A stretch of DNA of 35,696 nt from CAZHFW01 sp964531675 (GTDB taxonomy: Bacteria > Planctomycetota > Phycisphaerae > Phycisphaerales > UBA1924): assembly GCA_964531675.1 (NCBI GenBank), contig CAZHFW010000039.1, positions 1 to 35,696 on the forward strand, written 5' to 3'. The number at the start of each line of letters is the position of its first letter. The stretch's first letter is position 1. The notes beneath the pieces are model-generated. The model saw only the letters and a program-made list of their open reading frames with translations. It was not told the origin of the DNA and ran no database searches. Made by a program: the position numbers and the translations under genes. Below, piece after piece: positions 23,240 to 30,699 of this stretch.

Positions 23240-23503
23240 ATGGCGTGTGGCAGCGGATGTGGATGCGGGGTCGGTCAGGGCAACGTCCGTTCGGACGAGG
23301 GCCCGAGCGAGGCCGACCTGGAAAAGTTCGGCGGCGACAGCCGTCCGTGCCCTCATTGCGGCGTTGATGTGTACGACGACGCCGAGTGGTGCCACAAATG
23401 CGGCAAGGTTCTCGGCGGCGCCGACGAGCCCGCCAAGCCCAAGCTCTGGGTGATGGCGACCATCGCGATCGTCGTGCTGGCCGCGTTCTTCGCGCTGATC
23501 TAA
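23240..23503 (+). CDS. Small zinc-ribbon protein with C-terminal membrane anchor
   Basis: An 87-residue protein. It opens with a Cys/Gly cluster (MACGSGCGCGVGQG), has a zinc ribbon CPHCGVDVYDDAEWCHKCG (two CxxC knuckles) at about 37-55, and ends with a hydrophobic helix LWVMATIAIVVLAAFFALI right at the C-terminus. It is therefore probably tail-anchored, with the ribbon in the cytosol. The start at ATG 23240 is chosen because the Cys cluster begins there; the open frame continues upstream to 23090 but in sequence that looks non-coding. A TATAGT box lies 49 bases upstream. The function is unknown. The N-terminal Cys cluster could bind a metal. Confidence 0.7.
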   Translation: MACGSGCGCGVGQGNVRSDEGPSEADLEKFGGDSRPCPHCGVDVYDDAEWCHKCGKVLGGADEPAKPKLWVMATIAIVVLAAFFALI

Positions 23504-23563
23504 CCGGCACCATCGCGAGTCGACCACTTCGGCAGTCCCCGGCTCTGGTAGTGTGTGCAGCGG

Positions 23564-24757
23564 ATGTCTCCCGCACCCGTTGATCACGAGCCGCTGCGCA
23601 TCGCCCTGTTCACCGACACGCTCGGCGACATCAACGGCGTGTGCCGGTTCATCCAGAACACCGCGAGCCACGCCAACCAGACCGGGCGCGACCTGCGCGT
23701 GTACACCTGCACGCGCTTCGCGGTGCCGACGTGGAAGAACATCCTGAACTTCACGCCCAGGTTCGCGACCGCGATGCCGGGCTACGCCAATCTTGAACTC
23801 GTGCTCCCCCCGACGCGCGCGATGGTGAACGCTTCGATTGAGCAGAGGCCGCACGTCATTCACGTCTCCACGCCCGGGCCCGTCGGTCAGGCGGGGCTCA
23901 AAGCAGCCCGGCTGCTCGGCGTGCCCGTGCTCGGCGTGTATCACACCGACTTTCCCGCGTACATCGACAAGCTCTTTGACGACCAGGTCTGCACCTGGCT
24001 CTGCGTCCAGCACATGAAGCGCATCTACCGGCGCTTCGCGACGATCTTCACGCGCTCCGAGGACTATCGCGAAGCCCTGGATCGGCTGGGGATTCCGCGC
24101 ACTCGGATGGAGACGCTCCGCCCCGGGATCGACATTGAGGCGTTCCACGTGCGTCACGCGAATCCTTCGATCTGGAACACGCAGCCGGGCGTCGACCCCG
24201 CCGCAGTGAAAGTGCTGTATTGCGGCCGCATCAGCATCGAGAAGAACATGCCGCTGCTCGTCGATGCGTGGAAGCTCACGCATGCGACGCTGTCGGCCGA
24301 AGGCGTCAAAGCCCAGCTCATCATCATCGGTGATGGCCCGTACCGCGGCACGATGCAGCGCGAGCTTGCGGACCAGGGCGCGTGCTTCCTGGGATTCAAA
24401 CATGGCGCAGAACTCTCCGCGCTGTACGCCTCGGCGGACTTTTTTGTCTTTCCGTCCGCGACCGACACGCTCGGGCAGGTCGTCATGGAGTCCCAGTCCT
24501 CGGGCTTGCCTGTGCTCGTGACCGATCAGGGGGGACCGAAGGAAGTCGTGCTGGATGGTCGCACGGGCTTTGTGCTTCCCGCGGACGATCCCGCGGTCTG
24601 GTTCAAGCACATCCAAGCGCTGATTCAGGATCCGTTCAGGCGGCGCGAAATGGGCGCCGCGGCACGTCGCTTCATGCAGGACTTCTCGTTCCGCGCATCC
24701 TTCGACCACTACTGGAGCGTGCACGAACGCGTCGCGCGGCAGTCTGGCGACGCCTGA
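23564..24757 (+). CDS. GT4 family glycosyltransferase
   Basis: A 397-residue GT-B enzyme. The N-terminal Rossmann half begins RIALFTDTLGDINGVCRFI (the Gly-rich acceptor-side loop) and has HVIHVSTPGPVGQAGLKAARLLGVPVLGVYHTDFPAY. The C-terminal donor-binding half has VLYCGRISIEKNMPLLVDAW, LIIIGDGPYRGTM and FPSATDTLGQVVMESQSSGLPVL, where TDT...E is the variant of the EX7E motif found in GDP-mannose-dependent mannosyltransferases of the MgtA/PimB type. It probably adds mannose or a related hexose to a lipid, at the inner face of the membrane. ATG 23564 is preferred over GTG 23555. The next gene follows after 115 bases. Confidence 0.88.
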   Translation: MSPAPVDHEPLRIALFTDTLGDINGVCRFIQNTASHANQTGRDLRVYTCTRFAVPTWKNILNFTPRFATAMPGYANLELVLPPTRAMVNASIEQRPHVIHVSTPGPVGQAGLKAARLLGVPVLGVYHTDFPAYIDKLFDDQVCTWLCVQHMKRIYRRFATIFTRSEDYREALDRLGIPRTRMETLRPGIDIEAFHVRHANPSIWNTQPGVDPAAVKVLYCGRISIEKNMPLLVDAWKLTHATLSAEGVKAQLIIIGDGPYRGTMQRELADQGACFLGFKHGAELSALYASADFFVFPSATDTLGQVVMESQSSGLPVLVTDQGGPKEVVLDGRTGFVLPADDPAVWFKHIQALIQDPFRRREMGAAARRFMQDFSFRASFDHYWSVHERVARQSGDA

Positions 24758-24872
24758 GGCGGTCCATGTCCTTGTGCTCGAAGCAGATCTCTGGCTCCGT
24801 TGCGGCGTCACCCGGCGTCCATCGAGCACGGGGCGGAACTTGGTCCCGAACTCTGGCGGGCTACCGTTGGGT

Positions 24873-25880
24873 ATGCGATACCGCCTGGTTGGAAAGACGT
24901 CCGTCAAAGTGTCCGAGATCGGCTTTGGCTGCTGGACCATGGGTGGGCCCAACTGGTCCCCCGCCAACGGGCAGCCCATCGGCTGGGCCGATGTGAACGA
25001 TGACGAAGTCCTCGCGGGGATCAAGGTCGGTCTCGACGCCGGCGTGAACCACTGGGACAACGCGGATATCTACGGCAACGGCCGCGCCGAGCGCATGCTC
25101 GCCCAGTGCCTCAAGAAACTCGGCGTCAAACGCGAAACGCAGGTCATCGCGACCAAGGTCGGGCACTTCCGAGGCACCGCGCCCCACGCCTATGACCCGA
25201 GGCACATCCGCAACCAGTGCGAGCAGTCGCTCAAGAACCTGGGCACCGACTACATCGACATCTACTACTTCCACCACGGCACGTACGTCGGCCCGGGCTA
25301 CGACGGCCAGCCTCACGATTACCTCCACGAAGCTGCCGCGACCATGCACGCGCTGGTGAAGGAGGGCAAGGTCCGCGCCATCGGTCAGTCCGCGTACACC
25401 GACGAAGACTTCGCGCGGGCCATCCCCGTCCTCAAGCCCGATGTGCTGCAGAACAAGGCCAATCTCCGCTATGACGATTTCATCCGTCCCGGCTGCGCAC
25501 TTCAGAAGCTGATGGACGAGCACGGCTGCACGTTCGTCGCCTTCGGCCCGCTCGATCAGGGCATCCTGCTCGACAAGTTCGATCCGGAGAACCCGCCCAA
25601 GTTCGTCGAGGGCGATTACCGCAACAACCGCAAGGACTTCAGCAAGGAAAGCCTCCTGAAGGTCCGGAGCCAGCTCGCCAAGCTCAAGGCCAAGTACGGC
25701 TCAAGCACCGAAGAACTCGCCAGCGTCGTGCAGCGCTGGGTCCTGGCGCACAAGAACGTGTGCAGCGCCATCCCGGGCTTCCGCAACGCGGCCCAGGCCA
25801 CGTGCAACATCAAGGCCTCGCGCGACAAGCCACTTGCCGAGGCGGACGTCGAGTTCTGCCGGGAAGTGTTCCGGAGTTGA
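24873..25880 (+). CDS. Aldo/keto reductase
   Basis: A 335-residue NADPH-dependent oxidoreductase of the aldo/keto reductase superfamily (TIM barrel). It starts MRYRLVGKTSVKVSEIGFGCWTMGG. The catalytic tetrad is visible: Asp and Tyr in WDNADIYGNGRAE, Lys in VIATKVGH and His in YYFHHG; cofactor residues fall in IPGFRNAAQA. The substrate is probably a carbonyl compound or sugar aldehyde, not identifiable from sequence. An ATG 33 codons upstream in the same frame would add a Cys-rich leader without family similarity, so ATG 24873 is used. A strong terminator follows the stop by 49 bases. It stands downstream of the GT4 gene on the same strand. Confidence 0.93.
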   Translation: MRYRLVGKTSVKVSEIGFGCWTMGGPNWSPANGQPIGWADVNDDEVLAGIKVGLDAGVNHWDNADIYGNGRAERMLAQCLKKLGVKRETQVIATKVGHFRGTAPHAYDPRHIRNQCEQSLKNLGTDYIDIYYFHHGTYVGPGYDGQPHDYLHEAAATMHALVKEGKVRAIGQSAYTDEDFARAIPVLKPDVLQNKANLRYDDFIRPGCALQKLMDEHGCTFVAFGPLDQGILLDKFDPENPPKFVEGDYRNNRKDFSKESLLKVRSQLAKLKAKYGSSTEELASVVQRWVLAHKNVCSAIPGFRNAAQATCNIKASRDKPLAEADVEFCREVFRS

Positions 25881-25929
25881 TCGCTCCGGACCGCTCGGCG
25901 AGGTCCATCGCGCGCCACGCCCAAGACAC

Positions 25930-25961
25930 GCCCACGACGAGTCTTCGAGTCGTGGGCTTTT
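25930..25961 (+). terminator. Intrinsic terminator after the aldo/keto reductase gene
   Basis: GCCCACGAC (25930-25938), loop GAGTCTTCGA, GTCGTGGGC (25949-25957), then TTTTGCTTT. A 9-bp perfect stem with T tail, 49 bases after the stop. A near copy lies at 25984-26011. Confidence 0.85.
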
Positions 25962-25983
25962 GCTTTCTGGACCTTGAGTCTGA

Positions 25984-26011
25984 GCCCACGATTCGCAGAC
26001 TTATCGTGGGC
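25984..26011. repeat. Near copy of the terminator stem-loop
   Basis: GCCCACGAT (25984-25992), loop TCGCAGACTT, ATCGTGGGC (26003-26011). It has the same stem length and 10-base loop as the terminator 54 bases upstream; one base pair is changed from C-G to T-A, so the stem is kept. There is no T run on either strand. It lies 31 bases beyond the stop of the gene at 26043-26774. Confidence 0.7.
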
Positions 26012-26042
26012 GTGAACGGCGGGCGCCGCACCGTCAAGATGC

Positions 26043-26774
26043 TCAAGATGGCGGGAGCCGTTTGCTGAGCACTCGATCGTGCTTGGACTCGACGTGGCAT
26101 TCCATGCAAGACTCGATCTTTCCCATGCTCGTGATGACAAACGCGGGAGACTTCGCGTCGGCGGGCGGCGTGTTCAAGAAGTCGGGTGCAGCGGTCGCAT
26201 AGACCCACCCGCGATCGGTGTCCGGCGTGTCCTCCGCACACTTGAGCATGATGAAGAGCCCATTCATCGGCCCCTTGATGTACCGCTGTCCGTTGGCATC
26301 TGTGTAATCACTCCGCGGGGCGATTCCCGGCGCAGCGGCCGGATCGTGCTCGATTGGAGCCGCGATGTACGCCTCTTTGACGATCGCCAGAGGCTGAGAA
26401 GCATCGATGCTCGCCTCGCGCGGCAACTGTCCGATCGCCGCCAGGAAGATTGACGCCGGCTGCGCGTAAAGCAGATAGAGCTTCTCGCTGTGCGGCGAGC
26501 CCGAATCGGCCTCCGACATGAGAGCGGTTGGCATCGGCGGCCGGCAGAGCGGGCTTGCCCGCCCGAACCGATCGTTGATCGGGCCGGGGCGCTTGTACTG
26601 CCGCGCCACTTGCTCAAGCCTGGCGCGGATCTCTTCTTGATCCTTCGGCCTCCAAGCTGCGGGCACGCGCTGGAGCGCGGGCTGCAGATCGTCCGCTCGC
26701 TGGGTTTGCGAGCTGCACGAGCCGAGCAGTACGAGCATGCTTGCGGAGATCAAGGCGATGCGCGTGTGCAGCAT
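26043..26774 (-). CDS. Cytochrome P460-like lipoprotein
   Basis: A 243-residue exported protein. Lipoprotein signal: MLHTRIALISASMLVLLGSCSSQTQ, with LGSC as lipobox, so Cys20 would carry the lipid. The C-terminal part has GQRYIKGPMNGLFIMLKCAED, RGWVYATAAPDF and SCMECHVESKHDR; CMECH is a c-type haem motif (CxxCH). The layout is like the cytochrome P460 family, whose members bind a single haem by CxxCH and, in P460 proper, by a Lys cross-link. Known P460 proteins oxidise hydroxylamine or bind NO; whether this one does cannot be told. It would face the periplasm. The start is 65 bases from the divergent sirtuin gene, so both promoters overlap. Confidence 0.7.
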   Translation of the reverse strand: MLHTRIALISASMLVLLGSCSSQTQRADDLQPALQRVPAAWRPKDQEEIRARLEQVARQYKRPGPINDRFGRASPLCRPPMPTALMSEADSGSPHSEKLYLLYAQPASIFLAAIGQLPREASIDASQPLAIVKEAYIAAPIEHDPAAAPGIAPRSDYTDANGQRYIKGPMNGLFIMLKCAEDTPDTDRGWVYATAAPDFLNTPPADAKSPAFVITSMGKIESCMECHVESKHDRVLSKRLPPS

Positions 26775-26839
26775 GATCCCAGCATAACGCGTGCTGAAAG
26801 CAGAATCGTGCCACTCCAGTCCACGACCTAGGCTTGGAC

Positions 26840-27634
26840 ATGTCCGAGCACGTCCAAGCCATCTCGGAGTTGGCGGCGAGGCTGAAAGCAGCCCGCCGTA
26901 TCGCGGTGCTGACCGGCGCCGGCGTCTCCGCGGAGTCGGGATTGCGAACGTTCCGGGGGGTGACGGTCGGGCCCGAGTCGGTGCCCATGCCCGCGGACAT
27001 GGCCGCGCTGTGGAAAGAGTTTGATCCCACGACGCTCGCGACGCCCGAAGCGTTTCACGCAGATCCCGAGATGGTCACGCGCTGGTACGACTGGCGCCGC
27101 CTGGGCTGTCTTGCTGCCGAGCCCAACCCCGGACACGTCGCGCTCGCGCAGCTCGAAGCGGCCCTTCTCGCGCGTGCGGGGCGATTCTGGCTCCTCACGC
27201 AGAATGTCGATCGATTGCACCAGCGTGCGGGAAGCCAGAACGTCGTCGAGCTTCACGGCAACATCCTGATCTGGCGCTGCACCCGCACCGGCCAGCGCTT
27301 CGAACTCCCTCCCAGGCCGCTTATCTCATTTCCGACGCGCACGGATGCGGGCGGACTGCTCCGCCCCGATGTCGTGTGGTTCGGAGAGATGCTCCCGCCC
27401 GAGGCGCTGGCCCAGGCCCAGCTCGCCGCCGAATCGTGCGACGTCTTCCTTTCCGTCGGCACCAGCGCCCAGGTCTATCCCGCAGCGGGATTCATCCGGG
27501 AGGCCCAGGCGGGCGGCGCATTTACCGCGGAGATCAACGCCGAGCCCACGCCGATGTCCGATCTGGTTGATGTCGCGATCCACGGCCGGAGCGGCGCGAT
27601 TCTCCCCGAGATCATCCGCGCCATGGCCTCCTGA
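26840..27634 (+). CDS. Sir2-family NAD-dependent deacylase (sirtuin), zinc ligands lost
   Basis: A 264-residue cytosolic sirtuin. NAD-binding and catalytic motifs are intact: GAGVSAESGLRTFRG (19 residues into the fold), TQNVDRLHQRAGSQNVVELHGN with the catalytic His, and GTSAQVYPAAGF plus EINAEP further on. LLRPDVVWFGEMLP also fits. Sirtuins normally carry four Cys (two CxxC pairs) for zinc between the HGN and LRPDVVWFGE segments. Here the stretch reads WRCTRTGQRFELPPRP and so on, with only one Cys. The enzyme may still be active without zinc, or may use another stabilisation. Sirtuins remove acyl groups from lysine using NAD. ATG 26840 is preferred over TTG 26834. Confidence 0.9.
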   Translation: MSEHVQAISELAARLKAARRIAVLTGAGVSAESGLRTFRGVTVGPESVPMPADMAALWKEFDPTTLATPEAFHADPEMVTRWYDWRRLGCLAAEPNPGHVALAQLEAALLARAGRFWLLTQNVDRLHQRAGSQNVVELHGNILIWRCTRTGQRFELPPRPLISFPTRTDAGGLLRPDVVWFGEMLPPEALAQAQLAAESCDVFLSVGTSAQVYPAAGFIREAQAGGAFTAEINAEPTPMSDLVDVAIHGRSGAILPEIIRAMAS

Positions 27635-27648
27635 AGGACTCGCGCGAT

Positions 27649-28902
27649 TCATCCCCGACGAGCATTGATGTCGAGTTCAAGCCTGAGATCACACGGGAAA
27701 GGCGGATACTCAATCTCCGCGCGATAACCCCGGAACGCGTCGAGGGATCCGAACCCCGCAAGCTCGAGCGCTTCTGAAACGAGCGACGGATACATCGGCA
27801 GGCGCGGCGTCTGCACCACCGCGGGGGATCCGAGCGCGATCGCCGGCGCAGGCGGGATCAGGATCGCACGCTGTTCGTCCGCAGCAGCATCGCCCGCGGG
27901 GGACCAGTCCATGGGCCGGTCCTCGAGCAGGCCGTAGACCACTCGGCGTGGCGGGCCGAAATGCGCCAGATCCTCATGCAGCAGCAGATCGAGCACGACG
28001 CACTCCACCGGCGTGCGGACCGTCAGCGCGTAGATCCCGGTCGTGTTGTCCTCGCTGCGGTCCATGGGAACCGCGCCGAGGTATCGCTCACCAAGCACCA
28101 CCGTCGTCGCGCCGGCGCGCCCGACCGGGCCCGGCGCGAGCTCGTCGTACACCCAGCCTCCCGCGGGCTCGAACTGACGGAGTGCGGGTGGGGGAGATGA
28201 GCAGTACTTGTCGAAGAGTGGCGGCCTGCGATGCTCCGCATGGCTGGCGACCAGCGGAACGCGCCTGACCTTGAAGACCGACGAGCCCGAGTCGCTGTGC
28301 GCACGGAAGCGTCGGATGATCCAGGGGACGTCGGCGCGGAGTCGTTCCAGGCCCACCAGGCCGCTGACCTGCGTGACGTCGATCAGTCCCGGATACTCCA
28401 GGCTTGGCTTGAGCGCCAGCATCAGGAACTGGGCCCGGGCCCGCGCGCCCCAGAGCGCCGAGCCTGAGCGGAAGTAGGCACGCCGTTCTTCGAGCTCGGC
28501 GCGCGAGTCGGTCGCTTCACCCGCCAGCATCGCCTCGAAGGTGCGCCGGTCGCCCGCGTGCTGCGCGACGAACTCCTGGAGATCCTGATACGACCGCCGG
28601 ACCCGATCGAGCACGTCCCGGGGCACCCGGCGTTGCCCCGCCGCCTTGAGCACGATCTCGACGCCCCCGGGCCCGGGCATGTGCCGGAGCACGTCCCCCG
28701 CGTCAGCGCTCTCGACCATCCGGGCCAGCTTCCAGGCCAGGGTCTTGTCGAGGCCCAGGCTCCGCCCGATCTCGGTTGGGCGTGCCCCGCTCAATCCCGC
28801 CCCCGCCAGGAGATCCGTGAACGCCGCCTGCATGCCCCGGCGATACCGCTCGGCGGTGTGCAGGAACGCGGCGTCTTGGGGGGTGCTCTGGGGAGGGGGC
28901 AT
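27649..28902 (-). CDS. Protein of unknown family with N-terminal helix-turn-helix-like segment
   Basis: A 417-residue protein, cytosolic (no signal or membrane segment). Residues of about 25-68 (AAFTDLLAGAGLSGARPTEIGRSLGLDKTLAWKLARMVESADAG) resemble a helix-turn-helix: two helices around a GLDKTLAWK turn. The rest (about 100-417) is a large domain that I cannot place, with GLIDVTQVSGLVGLERL, a region of paired charged residues, and a C-terminal end RLELDINARRG. It may be a transcription regulator with a ligand-binding domain, or an unrelated planctomycete family. ATG 28902 is used rather than the GTG just upstream. The stop lies 15 bases from the end of the convergent sirtuin gene. Confidence 0.6.
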   Translation of the reverse strand: MPPPQSTPQDAAFLHTAERYRRGMQAAFTDLLAGAGLSGARPTEIGRSLGLDKTLAWKLARMVESADAGDVLRHMPGPGGVEIVLKAAGQRRVPRDVLDRVRRSYQDLQEFVAQHAGDRRTFEAMLAGEATDSRAELEERRAYFRSGSALWGARARAQFLMLALKPSLEYPGLIDVTQVSGLVGLERLRADVPWIIRRFRAHSDSGSSVFKVRRVPLVASHAEHRRPPLFDKYCSSPPPALRQFEPAGGWVYDELAPGPVGRAGATTVVLGERYLGAVPMDRSEDNTTGIYALTVRTPVECVVLDLLLHEDLAHFGPPRRVVYGLLEDRPMDWSPAGDAAADEQRAILIPPAPAIALGSPAVVQTPRLPMYPSLVSEALELAGFGSLDAFRGYRAEIEYPPFPCDLRLELDINARRG

Positions 28903-28963
28903 CACCGCATCCTAACGGCGTTTTCAGGCTTCTGGCAGCGGTTTCGGGGCGATGTGCACAAAA

Positions 28964-28981
28964 TCTGGAGTTTTCTCCAGA
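28964..28981. promoter_or_regulatory. Palindromic operator candidate
   Basis: TCTGGAG (28964-28970), TTTT, CTCCAGA (28975-28981): a perfect 7-bp inverted repeat that ends 7 bases before the -35 of the following promoter. The position fits an operator for the gene at 29151. Its regulator is unknown. Confidence 0.4.
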
Positions 28982-28987
28982 GAAATC

Positions 28988-29015
28988 TTGTGAGAGCGTG
29001 GCCGCGTGGTATACT
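28988..29015 (+). promoter_or_regulatory. Sigma-70-type promoter before the PEP-CTERM gene
   Basis: TTGTGA (28988-28993), 16-base spacer, TATACT (29010-29015). The -10 matches five of six consensus bases. The start codon at 29151 is 136 bases downstream, so the leader would be long (about 130 bases). Confidence 0.5.
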
Positions 29016-29150
29016 CTCTGAATCGGCCGGATTCCGGGGCTCAGGGGTGGGCACGGATGGCCGTCGGGGCGCGACGGTGTGGCGCGCCCGGAACCACAGT
29101 CAATCTCTGGGGGAAGTCTCCGGCCTTCGGGCTGGGGCGCAGGAGTCTCT

Positions 29151-29894
29151 ATGCGGCCCATGATCCTGGCGGCGTGCGCGTGCGGTCTTCTCGGTTCGGC
29201 TGCCTCCGCCGACACCCAGACCCAGACCATCGACTTCAACTACAACATCAACGACGGCGTGATCTTCCCGCAGCTCGATCGGTTCGACACCATGGGCGGC
29301 ACGCGCCAGCTCAACTCGGTGAAGTTCGAGTTCCACCATGTCTTCGAACTGGCCCTCAAGCTCGAGAGCACCGGTCCAACCCCCATCAAGCAGGGCGATT
29401 TCTCCCTGTCCGCGGGCTTCAACTCGATCTTCCAGCTCGGCGAGGTTTCCGACGAGAATCCCAACCCGCCCGCGTTCGGGCCTGGCGGAGCCTTCTTCGC
29501 GGACATCTCCGCCGATCTGGACGCCTACGACGGCATTCCCGGGAATGATGCGGGCGACATGGTGCGCCTGCTGCTGTCGGACTCCTACGTCGCGCAGCAG
29601 ACCTACACCGATGCGGAGCCCGACGTGCTCGCGGCGGTGACGGGCGTCGGCAAGCTCACGACGGTGCTCGGCGGGTTCTCCGAGCTCTTCTTCTTCTGGA
29701 TCAACGATCCGGGTTGGCCCGCGTCCGCGGGCGAAGAGCCCCAGTACCCGAGCGATGCGGCGCTCTGGGCGGACTGGAGCGACTTCCGCCACTCGGGCCA
29801 GATCGTGATCACGTACGACTACGCGCCGGTCCCGGCGCCCATGACCGCGGCGCCGCTGGTGCTGCTGGCGATGGGCGGCCGTCGCCGTCGGTAA
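29151..29894 (+). CDS. Secreted protein with PEP-CTERM-like anchor
   Basis: A 247-residue exported protein. Signal peptide MRPMILAACACGLLGSAASA, then DTQTQTIDFNYNIND. The body is beta-rich and resembles choice-of-anchor E proteins (DFNYNINDGVIFPQLDRFD, QLNSVKFEFHH), ending in GQIVITYDYAPVPAPMTAAPLVLLAMGGRRRR. The tail VPAPMTAAPLVLLAMGGRRRR is the planctomycete type of PEP-CTERM anchor: Pro-rich motif, hydrophobic segment, Arg run. The ATG has an AGGAG site 5 bases upstream. A strong hairpin terminator follows 25 bases after the stop. It is likely placed on the cell surface or secreted through the exosortase route. The function is unknown. Confidence 0.8.
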   Translation: MRPMILAACACGLLGSAASADTQTQTIDFNYNINDGVIFPQLDRFDTMGGTRQLNSVKFEFHHVFELALKLESTGPTPIKQGDFSLSAGFNSIFQLGEVSDENPNPPAFGPGGAFFADISADLDAYDGIPGNDAGDMVRLLLSDSYVAQQTYTDAEPDVLAAVTGVGKLTTVLGGFSELFFFWINDPGWPASAGEEPQYPSDAALWADWSDFRHSGQIVITYDYAPVPAPMTAAPLVLLAMGGRRRR

Positions 29895-29919
29895 GCGACC
29901 AACTCAACGCTGAACCCCG

Positions 29920-29956
29920 CCGCGGCCGGGCGCATTGTGCGCTCGGCCGCGGTTAT
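29920..29956 (+). terminator. Long GC-rich stem-loop terminator
   Basis: CCGCGGCCG (29920-29928) pairs with CGGCCGCGG (29944-29952), and inside GCGCA-TTG-TGCGC forms a second stem; TTATT follows. Position and structure fit the end of the PEP-CTERM transcript. Confidence 0.7.
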
Positions 29957-30081
29957 TCTGCGCCGAAGCAAGCCTTGTACGGATCGTGTTTGGTCCATTT
30001 GCGGTTTGGGAATCCGGACCGCGTTCTGCAAGGAATGGCTGTTGCGGCGACATCTGAGGATGACGGTTTGAGTTTGTACTG

Positions 30082-30087
30082 AAGGAG
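30082..30087 (+). promoter_or_regulatory. Ribosome binding site that decides a TTG start
   Basis: AAGGAG, 6 bases before TTG 30094. The next ATG in frame (30127) has no such site, so the TTG is the better start of the sigma factor gene. Confidence 0.6.
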
Positions 30088-30093
30088 ACGGAC

Positions 30094-30699
30094 TTGGCGG
30101 CGCCGGCACCAGACCCTGGCACGACCATGCCCGCTCGCCTGACACCAGAGTCCTTCGCGGCGATGTTGGAGAAGCATCGCACGTTGCTCTGGGTCGTGGC
30201 AGCGGCAGTGTTGTCCGATCGAGCGGAAGCGGAAGACGTGGTCCAAGACGCCGCTCTGGTCGCCATCAACCGCTTGGACTCCTTCACGCCCGGAACGTCC
30301 TTTGGTGCCTGGATGAGCCAGATCGTGCGCAACATTGCCCGCAACGCCGCCCGCAAGGAGCATCGGCGCCAGACCAGCGGGATGGACCACGCTGCTCTGG
30401 ACCAGCTCAGGCCCGGCGCGGTTGGCGTGGGCAGCGCCCGCAATCCGCTCAACGCCAAGGGCGATCTCGGCAGTGGTGCTGAACAGTTTGACCGCGGCGT
30501 CGTCGAGGCGCTGCGGTCGCTGGACGAGACGGCCCGCGTCTGCCTCCTCCTGCGAAGCGTCGCCGAGCTCTCCTATGCGGAGATCGCGCGCATCGCCGAC
30601 GTGCCCGAGGGGACCGCGATGAGCCATGTTCACCGCTCGCGACAGTCGTTGCGGGCCAGACTCGGGGGCATGAACCCCGCGATGGGGGGCGCCCGGTGA
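30094..30699 (+). CDS. ECF-type RNA polymerase sigma factor
   Basis: A 201-residue sigma-70 family protein. Region 2: LWVVAAAVLSDRAEAEDVVQDAALVAINRLDSF, then GAWMSQIVRNIARNAARKEHRR; region 4: ALRSLDETARVCLLLRSVAELSYAEIARIADVPEGTAMSHVHRSRQSLRARL, with the helix-turn-helix for the -35. A linker of about 50 residues lies between them. It lacks regions 1 and 3, as ECF factors do. It probably directs a stress or envelope regulon. A TTG start with AAGGAG is used. The stop overlaps the GTG start of the next gene (a probable anti-sigma factor) by 4 bases, so both are made together. Confidence 0.92.
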   Translation: MAAPAPDPGTTMPARLTPESFAAMLEKHRTLLWVVAAAVLSDRAEAEDVVQDAALVAINRLDSFTPGTSFGAWMSQIVRNIARNAARKEHRRQTSGMDHAALDQLRPGAVGVGSARNPLNAKGDLGSGAEQFDRGVVEALRSLDETARVCLLLRSVAELSYAEIARIADVPEGTAMSHVHRSRQSLRARLGGMNPAMGGAR

